Below are positions 51,951 to 60,293 of a DNA stretch of 64,000 nucleotides, piece by piece. The notes beneath the pieces were generated by a model. It was not told the DNA's origin. It was given only the letters and a program-made list of their open reading frames with translations, and searched no databases. The stretch covers positions 156,163 to 220,162 of the forward strand of contig DATATI010000001.1 of assembly GCA_036268875.1 (NCBI GenBank), written 5' to 3'. A program made the position numbers and the translations under genes. Source of the stretch: Polyangia bacterium (GTDB lineage: Bacteria > Myxococcota_A > Polyangia > Fen-1088). Numbering within the stretch: the stretch's first letter is position 1; each line of letters opens with the position of its first letter.

Positions 51951-53336
51951 GTGACCCGTTCGATCGCCGCCACCTCCTCCGTCGAGACGCGCCGCGCGCC
52001 CGGTCCGCGCGGTCACTTTCTGGTCGGCGTCCTGCCGGAGCTGCGCCGCGACCCGCTCACCCTGATGGTCCGTCTGGCGCGCCAGTACGGGGACGTGGTG
52101 CGCTTCCGGGTGGGGCCGGTGCAGGTGCACCTGGTGACGGATCCGGCCGGCGTGCAGCACGTCTTGCAGGACAACAACCGCAACTATGGCAAGCAGACCC
52201 GCGGATTTCAAAAGCTGCGCCTGGTGCTGGGGCAAGGCTTGCTGACCAGTGAAGGCGATTTCTGGCGGCGGCAGCGGCGCATCGCCCAGCCGGGGTTTCA
52301 CAAGGACAAGGTTCGTCGCTTCGCCGAGCAGATGACCCGCGCCACTGCGCGAATGCTGGAACGCTGGACCAACCGCGAGCGCGCGTCGGCCGGCGCACCG
52401 CTGGACATCGCCCACGAGATGATGCGCCTGACCCTGGAGATCGTCGGCGAGACCCTCCTCAACCTGGACACCAGCGAGGACTCCGAACGGGTGGGCGCCG
52501 CGGTGACGCTGACGCTGGGTCACATCCAGCGGCGCATGTTCGCCATGTTCCCTGTCCTCGACGCCTTGCCGCTGCCCAGCAACCGCCGGTTTCGCCGGGC
52601 CGTTCGATACATGGATCAACTGGTCTTGAAGGTGATCACCGACCGGGGCGCCAGCGGCGCCGACCCCGGCGATCTGTTGTCGATGTTGATGCAGGCGCGC
52701 GACGATGACGGCGAAGGCATGTCCGTGCAGCAACTGCGTGACGAGGTGATGACCATCTTCGCCGCCGGCCACGAGACCACCGCCAACGCGCTGGCCTGGA
52801 CGTTCTATCTGCTGTCGCTGAACCCGGCAGTGGGACGTCGACTGCGCGGCGAGCTGCGCGAGGTCCTGGGCGGGCGCCCGCCCCGCTATGACGATCTGGC
52901 GCGGCTGCCCTATACCGCCGCTGTCATTCAAGAGTCGCTGCGACTTTACCCGCCGGCCTGGGTCATCTCACGCAGCGCGATCGGCCCTGACGTGGTGTGC
53001 GGCTGTGACGTTCCGGCCGGTTCGATTGTGGTGGTCAGCCCTTACATCACGCATCGGCGGCCGACGAGCTGGCCCAATCCCGAGGGGTTCGATCCCGAAC
53101 GATTCCTGGGCGAACGATCGCCGGCGCAGCACCGGTTCGACTATTTTCCCTTCGGCGGCGGGCCCCGCCAGTGTATCGGCAACGGCTTTGCGTTGATGGA
53201 AGCGCAGCTGGTGCTGGCCACCGTCGCCCAGCAATTCGAGATTCACCTGATGGCCGGAAGCCCCGTCGTCGCCGAGCCGCTGGTCACCTTGCGGCCGAAG
53301 GGCGGAATGCCGATGCAGCTTTCGCCAGTGGCCTAG
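51951..53336 (+). CDS. Cytochrome P450
   Basis: A protein of 461 residues with all core P450 signatures: I-helix AGHETTANAL, the ExxR motif in QESLRLYPPAWVI, and the haem-binding loop FPFGGGPRQCIGNGFA with its Cys ligand. No signal peptide or membrane anchor, so it is a soluble bacterial class P450 that needs external ferredoxin partners. Sequence style (e.g. LLSMLMQARDDDGEGMS) fits the CYP family of fatty acid or terpene hydroxylases but the substrate cannot be given. No ferredoxin or reductase gene is adjacent; the Rieske reductase gene is 5 kb away. Confidence 0.95.
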   Translation: MTRSIAATSSVETRRAPGPRGHFLVGVLPELRRDPLTLMVRLARQYGDVVRFRVGPVQVHLVTDPAGVQHVLQDNNRNYGKQTRGFQKLRLVLGQGLLTSEGDFWRRQRRIAQPGFHKDKVRRFAEQMTRATARMLERWTNRERASAGAPLDIAHEMMRLTLEIVGETLLNLDTSEDSERVGAAVTLTLGHIQRRMFAMFPVLDALPLPSNRRFRRAVRYMDQLVLKVITDRGASGADPGDLLSMLMQARDDDGEGMSVQQLRDEVMTIFAAGHETTANALAWTFYLLSLNPAVGRRLRGELREVLGGRPPRYDDLARLPYTAAVIQESLRLYPPAWVISRSAIGPDVVCGCDVPAGSIVVVSPYITHRRPTSWPNPEGFDPERFLGERSPAQHRFDYFPFGGGPRQCIGNGFALMEAQLVLATVAQQFEIHLMAGSPVVAEPLVTLRPKGGMPMQLSPVA

Positions 53337-53358
53337 CGCCGCGCTCGCCGCCTCGAGG

Positions 53359-54189
53359 TTACTTGGGCGCCGCGACTTTGCCCGCTTCGCCGTCGACGTC
53401 GGTGTCTTCGCTGGGTTCGCGGGCCGACGCGGCGGCCTCGGTGCTGGTGATCTCTTCTTCCCAGGTGCTGGGGTTGCTCTGTTCCAGACCTTCGTTCCAG
53501 CTTTGCGCGAACTCGCGCTCCACGCGGCGCAGATGGCGGTGCATCGACCGCCGCGCCGCCGCCGGCGAGTGTTCTTTCAACGCCGAATAGATGGCCCGGT
53601 GATCGGCCACCACCGCCGACAGCAGCGCCGGCGTGTGAAAATGCTCGACGATCTTCGACCACATCGAACCGCGCCGCATGTCCCAGTAAAGACGCACCGT
53701 CTGAATGAGGGCGCTGTTGCGGGTGGCCTCGGCGATGCTGACGTGGAACTGGCGATCGTTGGTCTCGCGCTCGGGCAACGACGGGCCGCTGCGCTCGAGC
53801 AGGCGAATGGTCTCGTCCAGGTGGGCCAGGCCGCTCTCGTCGATCGACTCGGCGGCCAGGGCGGCGATCTCGCCTTCCAGAAGGCGGCGCGCTTGCAACA
53901 GCTCGAACGGGCCGGGGCCGCTGTCGGTGGACTCGATCACCAGTTGATTCGATCGCGGCAAGGCCAGGACATACACCCCGGAGCCGCCTCGCACCTCGAC
54001 CAGCCCTTCCAGCTCAAGCGCGATCAGCGCCTCCCGCACCGTGGTACGCGACACCTTCAGCTGGACCGCGATGTCCCGCTCGGGTGGCAACCGCGAACCC
54101 GCGGAATAGTTTCCATCCACCAGAAGATTGCGCAGCTGGTCCGCGACTTGCCGATAAACCCGTCGAACGCCAGGTGGTTGAAGTGCCAT
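53359..54189 (-). CDS. GntR/FadR family transcriptional regulator
   Basis: A protein of 276 residues from ATG 54189. The winged helix-turn-helix occupies residues 10-75 (YRQVADQLRNLLVDG, RLPPERDIAVQLKVSRTTVR, EALIALELEGLVEVRGGSG). The C-terminal FCD domain covers about 95-215 with the metal-ligand-like residues typical of the FadR subgroup (LEGEIAALAAESID, ETNDRQFHVSIAEATRN, DHRAIYSALKEHSPAAARRS). An acidic Glu/Ser tail (about 240-276) is added. It likely senses an organic acid; target genes are not evident, although the adjacent P450 converges on it. Confidence 0.92.
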   Translation of the reverse strand: MALQPPGVRRVYRQVADQLRNLLVDGNYSAGSRLPPERDIAVQLKVSRTTVREALIALELEGLVEVRGGSGVYVLALPRSNQLVIESTDSGPGPFELLQARRLLEGEIAALAAESIDESGLAHLDETIRLLERSGPSLPERETNDRQFHVSIAEATRNSALIQTVRLYWDMRRGSMWSKIVEHFHTPALLSAVVADHRAIYSALKEHSPAAARRSMHRHLRRVEREFAQSWNEGLEQSNPSTWEEEITSTEAAASAREPSEDTDVDGEAGKVAAPK

Positions 54190-54420
54190 GGAAATGAGGG
54201 GAACGAAGCAGTTGTCGCGGTCAAACCGGGGGGAGCGGCGGTGCAAAGAGCAGTTTACACTGACCACGGGTAATACGTTCATCCGGATTCGACAACGACC
54301 CGAAAGGGCCATTCCCTGTAATGTTCTATTAAAGCACCGGGAGGGTCAGTCGGGTCCCCTCGGAAGGTCGCGGCTGCACCGGCGACACCTCTTCGGTGCG
54401 CCGGCGCCAAGCCCCGCGAA

Positions 54421-55893
54421 TCAGAACCGAACGAGGCTGACGTGAACAGGGCTGGCCTCAAACAGCCCGAAGCTGCACGCACCCGATGACGAGTCGGAAA
54501 AGGGGCGGACGAACACTGGCGACGCGGTTCCGTCGCTCTCGACGTAGGTGGTATCGTAGTCTCCCCAATAGCCGCGGTTATCGGGACACGGAAACTGCGG
54601 TGGGGTCACGATTGTCGTCGAGAACCCGTCATCCATCATCGATCGAGCCAGGTGCACGCTGCCGTCGGCTAGACCTTGGTCCGTCCAATAACTGACCACC
54701 CAGCGCCCATCGGGAACCCCGACCGGGCCCTGCGGGGGGAGCTTGGCGAACTTGACGGACGGCAGGAGGGCGTGGTCCGTCGGCGATGTGATCCAAGCTG
54801 GAATCGGGGCACACGTCATGAGATCGATGCGGCAATCGACGCCGCGCAATTGCACGCCGCCCACGAAGGTCGGCATACTGAAAATGACGCGAATTTCTGG
54901 CGTTATGAGCCCTATCATCCCCATGTCGGCCGACATGCTGACCTGGCGAAACGTCCGGCTCCCCCGCGGCTGAACGGGCAGTTCGGGATTGACGGCGGCG
55001 GAGACCAAAGTGGGAGTCGTCCAGGTGGACGGCCCCTCATCGAACCGCGTCAGCCACAAATTGCTGGAGGTGTCGGCTGCCAGCAGATACGCGCCTCCGT
55101 ACGTGAGCAAGATCGGGTGACCGTCCATGATCTTCCCCGGAAACGGGTTCGGCAGCTGACTGAACGGGCCCGTGGGTGTGGCGCGGTGAACGACGATGGT
55201 GCTGGTGTCGGCGCCCAGGTATGCGGCGTACACGAAATTACTGTTCGTGGCCAGAGTTCCACCGTCGTAAAACTCGCTGCCGAAGCAGTCGCGCGCCGGA
55301 TCGGCCGTCATGGCCAGCGACTTGAACTGAGTTCCGAAGACTCTCCGGGTGGTGACGGTGCCGCGCGCGACACAGGCCCCGGTGAGAGCCATTTCCATGT
55401 CGCCGTGGACGCAGCCGTCGGCCGATTTGGCTTGGTTGAAGGTCGCCATTGGCGAAGCCACCGACGAAAGGAACAGCGTCCCCGTGGACTGGTGCACCGC
55501 CAGGGCCGGATCGCCCCAGAGAGTCGCGAATCCTGAGGGAACGGGCAACGGCACCTTCTCCCAGCTGTTGCCATAGAACGGAAAGGCATAGCCCACACCG
55601 CGAGCCCCGGGACATACCTTCCGATCCGTGACGCTCGGAAAGGTGACGTTGGCTGTGTCGGTCATGTTGTATGCCACCACTGGCGTTGCAAAACCGCCGA
55701 CCACGGATGTCGTTTCGCTCTCCGCTTCGCCGGCGGCGTGCGGGCCGGTGATGTCGATGGCGCCTGCCAACACCGCGGCCTGCACAGAGGCAAACGAATC
55801 CTCCGGGGGCTCCCCTGGGGGCGCAGCGGCCTCACCACAGCCGGCCAGCGCCACCGTCGCCCATAGTCCAAACGCTATTCCCTTGCGTCGCAT
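54421..55893 (-). CDS. Large lipoprotein of unknown function
   Basis: A protein of 490 residues behind AAGGAGC. The leader GLWATVALAGCGEA has a lipobox at Cys19. The body is beta-rich, with repeated aromatic/Gly motifs (GYAFPFYGNSWEKVPLP, YDGGTLATNSNFVYAAYLG, LLTYGGAYLLAADTSSNLWL, LPDGRW-like GVPDGRWVVSYWTDQG), consistent with a beta-propeller such as sialidase-like repeats, but I do not recognise the family. Probably exposed on the surface. Confidence 0.78.
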   Translation of the reverse strand: MRRKGIAFGLWATVALAGCGEAAAPPGEPPEDSFASVQAAVLAGAIDITGPHAAGEAESETTSVVGGFATPVVAYNMTDTANVTFPSVTDRKVCPGARGVGYAFPFYGNSWEKVPLPVPSGFATLWGDPALAVHQSTGTLFLSSVASPMATFNQAKSADGCVHGDMEMALTGACVARGTVTTRRVFGTQFKSLAMTADPARDCFGSEFYDGGTLATNSNFVYAAYLGADTSTIVVHRATPTGPFSQLPNPFPGKIMDGHPILLTYGGAYLLAADTSSNLWLTRFDEGPSTWTTPTLVSAAVNPELPVQPRGSRTFRQVSMSADMGMIGLITPEIRVIFSMPTFVGGVQLRGVDCRIDLMTCAPIPAWITSPTDHALLPSVKFAKLPPQGPVGVPDGRWVVSYWTDQGLADGSVHLARSMMDDGFSTTIVTPPQFPCPDNRGYWGDYDTTYVESDGTASPVFVRPFSDSSSGACSFGLFEASPVHVSLVRF

Positions 55894-56106
55894 GGAAGCT
55901 CCTTGTTAGGGCATTGATTTCACGGCCACGCCAGGCACAGCGCGGCGATCCACGGAGCCACTATAGGAATCGGCGGCGCGGCGAACAACAAAAATGGGAT
56001 TTACATTTGTAAACCCCGGAGCGAGCCAGAACTGTCGGAGGGGGGCCCTAGGCAACGCGAGCGCTGGCGATTGACCTCGAGCCGTTTTGAGCGCAGTAAT
56101 CGTCGA

Positions 56107-56406
56107 ATGGCCTCGCACGACGTTCCCAGCGTCACGGGCAAGCGGTGGCTTCATACCCTGGTTGTCGTCGGCGCAGCTATGACGAGCGGTAGCGGATGTC
56201 GAAGGCTCAAGGCAAGCGCGGATGCCGCGCAGTTTTCTGACACCAGTGTCCCAACTGACGCCGACGCGCTAGCGGATTCCAGCGCAAATAGCCCGGCGTC
56301 AACCGAAACCGGTGGCTCGCAGCCCGCGTTCGACGGCGGCGTCGAAGCCGGGTCGGACGCGCTGGCGGATGCGCGCGTCGAGTTCCCTCTGGTTCTGATC
56401 CCATAG
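56107..56406 (+). CDS. Small lipoprotein
   Basis: A protein of 99 residues from ATG 56107 (the frame extends upstream to 56071). The leader LHTLVVVGAAMTSGSGC resembles a lipobox (Cys31), and the mature part is an Asp/Ala/Ser-rich linker (TDADALADSSANSPASTETG). It lacks a folded domain, so it may be a remnant or a short surface tether. It ends 6 bases before the ferritin-like gene, which suggests co-transcription. Confidence 0.55.
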   Translation: MASHDVPSVTGKRWLHTLVVVGAAMTSGSGCRRLKASADAAQFSDTSVPTDADALADSSANSPASTETGGSQPAFDGGVEAGSDALADARVEFPLVLIP

Positions 56407-56412
56407 GTCATC

Positions 56413-57198
56413 GTGCGTCGCTCGAGCGAACGCGATGAAGTGGCCCTCCCTTGGGAGGACGAGAGCGTCGAACGGTTGGGCGACTTGCTCCGGGCACAAG
56501 TCGGACACTACTGGCAGGGGAGAGCCACCGCCGAACTGCACGTGGCCAGCGCATTCTCACAGCTGGCCGTGACGTTGGCCGAGACGGGCGCGGACGCGAG
56601 CGTCCTGCAGCTGTTGGATCGTTCGATAAAGAACGAGCACCATCATTCGAGCCTCTGCCACCAGCTGGCCGTCCGATATCTGGGGCACGAGGTCGACGAG
56701 CCGCGCGGCCCTATCGCCGAGCTGCCGCTTTTCGAGCAGGCACCGCCAGAGGCGCGACCAGCCCTCCAGGTCGTCGGGCTCTGCTGCATCAACGAAAGCG
56801 TCGCTACGGTCTGGCTCGAACGCTGCGCCGCAATCGCGGTGGCTCCTCTGCCTCGGGCCGTCAACCACCTTCACCTCGCCGACGAGCTTTTCCACGCTCG
56901 ACTCGGCTGGGCACATCTCGCTTCGCGAGCCGTCACAGCCTCGACGAGGTCCGAGGTCGGTCGATGGCTCGTCCCGCTACTGAAATCAAACGTGGGTCAG
57001 TGGCTGAGTCCCGACCTCACCCGCCAAACCGGTGGCGTCCCTGACCACGGACTGCCGTCCGGGGACGGCCACCGGGACGCCGTCCTTGGCGCGGTTGGAA
57101 ACGTCATCATCCCCGGCTTTGAGCGTTGCGGCGTCGACGTACGGGGCGCGTGGCGTTGGTTTGAGGGTCAGATCCGCGGACCGGACGCGGGGTCGTGA
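56413..57198 (+). CDS. Ferritin-like domain protein with two ExxH motifs
   Basis: A helical protein of 261 residues from a GTG. Putative di-iron ligands follow the ferritin-like order: Glu41 (ATAELHVASAF), Glu75 and His78 (IKNEHHHSS), Glu128 (CCINESVATVW) and Glu158 and His161 (ADELFHARLGWAHL). I do not know a named family, but the two ExxH motifs in helices separated by single Glu residues fit a carboxylate-bridged di-iron oxidase. No signal peptide. It sits beside a short lipoprotein gene and upstream of a decayed region. Confidence 0.7.
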   Translation: MRRSSERDEVALPWEDESVERLGDLLRAQVGHYWQGRATAELHVASAFSQLAVTLAETGADASVLQLLDRSIKNEHHHSSLCHQLAVRYLGHEVDEPRGPIAELPLFEQAPPEARPALQVVGLCCINESVATVWLERCAAIAVAPLPRAVNHLHLADELFHARLGWAHLASRAVTASTRSEVGRWLVPLLKSNVGQWLSPDLTRQTGGVPDHGLPSGDGHRDAVLGAVGNVIIPGFERCGVDVRGAWRWFEGQIRGPDAGS

Positions 57199-57231
57199 TT
57201 CCCCGTGCCGGGCCGGTTCACGGAGTTGGAC

Positions 57232-57730
57232 GACCACGGGCACCTTCGACGCAACGCAGTTCCTGACGTCCGCAGTGCAGCTCGCCCAGGTCACCGTCGA
57301 TACTGTCGCCTCAGCACAGGACGCTCGTGTCGGCCAGGGCGACGCACGCGTGAGACACGCCCGTCGAGATCGCGGTGACGCCGCCGGCGAGGCCCGAGAC
57401 CTGCACGGGCACGTTGGAGTCCGTTGTCGTGTTGTTGCCGAGTTCCCCGGACCCATTGCTGCCCTGACAAAAGACGCCGGGCGACTCCCATTGCTTCCCT
57501 GACAAAAAACGCCCCTCCCGCCGCCACCATCACGCACCCGTGAAAGAGGTCACGGGCGTGAGCGCACAGGGAGCGAAAAGGCAGGTGTCGGTGTCGCCGG
57601 GGAAATTGCCGACCTCTCCGAACTTGTTGCTGCCCAAGCACGTGACGTCGCCGCCTGAAATGAGCGCGCAGGTGTGGCTGCTGATACCTGCCAGGATCGC
57701 CATGGCGTTGGCGATCCCGGCGACAGCCAC
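57232..57730 (-). pseudogene. Decayed RCC1-repeat protein gene
   Basis: Reading on the minus strand, RCC1-type repeats are visible in pieces: AGISSHTCALISGGDVTCLG, SNKFGEVGNFPGD, then FCQGSNGSGELGNNTTTDSN and STGVSHACVALADTSVLC. After this last piece the next codon is TGA in front of GDSIDGDLGE, exactly where RCC1 repeats have Trp (C-W-GD), so TGG has become TGA. The first and second pieces are in different frames. A 27-bp segment is repeated with two mismatches at 57452-57478 and 57487-57513, likely part of the damage. The limits given are approximate. Confidence 0.75.
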
Positions 57731-58370
57731 CGGGGTCGACGTTGTCCCCTCGGATTACCGAACGAACCCATGGCCCATCGAGGCCCTGATAGAAGGATGG
57801 TTCCCGCTTTCATCGCAAGGACAACGAGGCTTCCAGATTCAACCGCACGTCGATCTTCCAAGGTGTGATCTCTCCACATCGCGAGAGCCGGGCGCTTGTT
57901 GCTGTAGCCACCCCGCAGCCGGACGCCGTCGAAGAAATTCTTTCCCACGATCGGGAGTGGACGCCGGATACCAGAACATGCGCGTCGTCGGGCGAGCGGG
58001 GGATGGTGTTTCTTGACCTCCCCTTCCATGAAGGGAGAACAAGCGCGGGTTCGGTGGCAGCCTCGTCGCAATCAAGAAAAGTGGGCGGTGCGGCTCGCGC
58101 CGAACGCGGGCTAATTTTCACTACCCACCAGCAGGGCCGACGACGATCACGTATGACGCCGAAGCCTTAAATAGGTAGTGCAGAAACAATGGCACTCACA
58201 GGAAGTCATTGCAGTCGTCAATGACGTCTGGCCACTGCGTCCGACTATGACACCGATAGCGACAAACAGCATGAACAGGTCGGTTTGCGCTCATGCGTGT
58301 GCCCCTGTTCACGGCAAAATGATTGCCCCGTACTGGGCGTGCAGCCCTCTAGGAAGAAATCGCCGACCAC
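57731..58370. other. Gene-free stretch between two pseudogenes
   Basis: About 640 bases without any open frame that I can support on either strand. The base composition and codon pattern are unlike those of neighbouring genes. No insertion-sequence end, tRNA or terminator was recognised. It is probably the residue of decayed or rearranged DNA. Confidence 0.45.
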
Positions 58371-58760
58371 TCACGCTGCGGGTCTGAGGTCGACCTTGTA
58401 GCCGAGTTACTCGATTCGGCGTGCAACTCGGTGGACGGTTCACTTTTTGTCATGGGGGTCAAAATGGCCGGCGCCGAGGTCCCGATGCTCTACGCCGTCG
58501 CGTAGGATGTAATAAGCATCGGTCAGCATCGAGGCGGCGACGGCAAGGATGGACTTCTTCGCGCCGCGGCGGGCCTTGATGCGCACGAACTGGGCGCGCG
58601 AGTAGCTGTCCTTCTTGCTGACGGCAGCCCAGGCCGCCTGCACGAGTGCCGTCTTGAGCCAGGGAGCGCCAGGTGCATACGCGCGTGTTGCGGCGTTTGC
58701 CCGCGCTCGCGTCCATGCGCGGGAAGAGACTCGCACCATTGCGTGGCCGACCTCGCGGCC
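58371..58760 (-). pseudogene. IS110-family transposase remnant (C-terminal part)
   Basis: The minus strand reads APWLKTALVQAAWAAVSKKD, SYSRAQFVRIKARRGAKKSI, LAVAASMLTDAYYILRDGVE and HRDLGAGHFDPHDKK, which is the C-terminal domain of IS110/IS116/IS902 transposases. The frame then continues past a TGA as TVHRVARRIE and past a TAA as LGYKVDLRPAA, the normal C-terminus, so two nonsense codons interrupt it. Upstream the family motif SAGKRRNTRV lies in another frame, showing a frameshift near 58670. The N-terminal RuvC-like half is missing. Confidence 0.85.
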
Positions 58761-58824
58761 GACGGCGTAGGATGAAGATTGGCCCGATTTCATCCGACGG
58801 GATCCTGCACCCAGAGGGTGCCGA

Positions 58825-60240
58825 CTAATACGCTTCGCAGATATACGCGTTGGCGTCGGTGCAGGTCAGGTCGGCCCAGGTCGGGACCGCGTACCAGTAA
58901 CCGCCGCAGTCCTCGTCGCCGGTCTGGTTCGGCTCGTCGGCGCCGGTGTCCCAATCGTTGTAAAGACCGCCCGCCGGCTTGCCACCCGCGTTGGCGCCCA
59001 GCCCCGACCAGAACGGCGTGTTGTCGATCCAGCGCCAGTCGCCCTCGGTGACGGCGTCGGTGGCGCCGATCCACGTCGTCGGCATGATCTCGGCCTGCTT
59101 GGTCGCGTAGGCCCAGGCGTTCTCGGCGTCGTTGTCGATCCGGATTAGCCGCATGCCTTGCGCCACGCAGCTTGCCTCTGCGTCGGTGAACGCGCGCCCG
59201 GTCTTGCAGAAGCGATAGGTGTGTCCGCCATAGAACTGGCAGTCACAGTCAGGCGACGAGACACAGCCGAGCGGGCGCACCATCGCCTGCGTCAAGGGCG
59301 CCGTCGGCGTGCAGCTATTGGCGCCGCCCGCGCAATAAAGCACCGACAGCTTGTGGTGATCGGTGGCGCTGCCGTACTGAAAGACAATGTCCAGCGGGTA
59401 CTGTCCGGCCGGCAGGTTCACGCAGGCCTGGCCGGCGCCGGCCGTCGCTTGCACGCCGTTTTCCACCACCCAGGTTCGCCCCGGGCTGGCGTTCAGGTAG
59501 ACCTGCCCGCACGAATCAGGCGTCGCGGCGCCGGTGCTGCCGACATCGACCTTGAAGCAGTGCTGACCCGCCACCTTCAGATCGATCACGCCGCGATAGC
59601 GCACGCGGAACGATCCGCCCACGGTCGTTGACCAGTTCGGTTTGAATCCATATGACGGGTCGTAATAGCGATCCTGATCGGTGTCGAAAGACCAACCGGC
59701 ATACATCGACTTGGTCTCGGTGGGGGTAACAAATTGCCCCGCCATCGTGTTGTAGTCGGCGATGTCCGCGCAGGTGCCGGTGCTGCCGTTGGCCTTCACG
59801 GTGACACTGAGGCCGTTGAACACGGTGCGATCGGTCCACGGATCGCCGTCGCCGTCCTCGGCACAGTCGGGCAGGCCGTCACCGTCGGAGTCCAGCGTCG
59901 GGTTGGCCGCCGTGGCGCAGGGATCGCCGGCGTCCACGGCGGCGTCGCGGCCCCCACCGCTGGTATCAACGGGCGCGCCGCCCGAGCCACCGGTGCCGGC
60001 CGTCAGATCAGGCGCCACGTCATAAGCACCGCCGCCGTCAGGCGGCGCGATGTCGCCGCCCGAACCGCCCGTGCCGCTGCCGCCGTCGCCACCAGTCGCG
60101 AGATCAATCGTCATGCCGCTGTCGATCGCGCCGCCGCTGGTTCCACCGGTGCCCAAGTTGGACGGCTGAAACCGTTCCGCGCCACAGCCACCCAGCAGTG
60201 ACAGTCCACTCAAAATGACTGTCAGCCAAGCACTGTTCAT
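58825..60240 (-). CDS. Lipoprotein with PA14-like and C-type lectin domains
   Basis: A protein of 471 residues. The leader WLTVILSGLSLLGGCGAE has Cys19 in a lipobox. A Gly/Ser/Asp linker covers 25-110. A calcium-type segment (LDSDGDGLPDCAEDGDGDPW) follows. Residues about 135-320 resemble a PA14/fibro-slime domain (YNTMAGQFVTPTETKSMYAG, WSTTVGGSFRVRYRGVIDLK, GQYPLDIVFQYGS). The last 130 residues are a C-type lectin domain (YRFCKTGRAFTDAEASCVAQ, TTWIGATDAVTEGDWRWID, ADLTCTDANAYICEAY). It probably binds glycans at the cell surface. A good promoter lies close to the start. Confidence 0.85.
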   Translation of the reverse strand: MNSAWLTVILSGLSLLGGCGAERFQPSNLGTGGTSGGAIDSGMTIDLATGGDGGSGTGGSGGDIAPPDGGGAYDVAPDLTAGTGGSGGAPVDTSGGGRDAAVDAGDPCATAANPTLDSDGDGLPDCAEDGDGDPWTDRTVFNGLSVTVKANGSTGTCADIADYNTMAGQFVTPTETKSMYAGWSFDTDQDRYYDPSYGFKPNWSTTVGGSFRVRYRGVIDLKVAGQHCFKVDVGSTGAATPDSCGQVYLNASPGRTWVVENGVQATAGAGQACVNLPAGQYPLDIVFQYGSATDHHKLSVLYCAGGANSCTPTAPLTQAMVRPLGCVSSPDCDCQFYGGHTYRFCKTGRAFTDAEASCVAQGMRLIRIDNDAENAWAYATKQAEIMPTTWIGATDAVTEGDWRWIDNTPFWSGLGANAGGKPAGGLYNDWDTGADEPNQTGDEDCGGYWYAVPTWADLTCTDANAYICEAY

Positions 60241-60251
60241 AGCGCGGCCAG

Positions 60252-60280
60252 AGTATAGGTGTCAGTGCAGGCGCCAGCAA
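60252..60280 (-). promoter_or_regulatory. Promoter of the lectin lipoprotein gene, near-leaderless
   Basis: On the minus strand TTGCTG (60280-60275), 17-base spacer, TATACT (60257-60252). The -10 ends 11 bases before the ATG at 60240, so the transcript should begin about five bases before the start codon. Confidence 0.6.
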
Positions 60281-60293
60281 TGGGCGCGCCGAC

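Noticed and set aside
51882..52931. Upstream extension of the PI-PLC frame over the P450 gene
   Set aside because: The lipoprotein leader begins at 51881, and the opposite strand has all P450 signatures.
57032..57502. Plus-strand open frame over the decayed region
   Set aside because: Low-complexity translation without motifs; the minus strand shows RCC1 relics in this interval.
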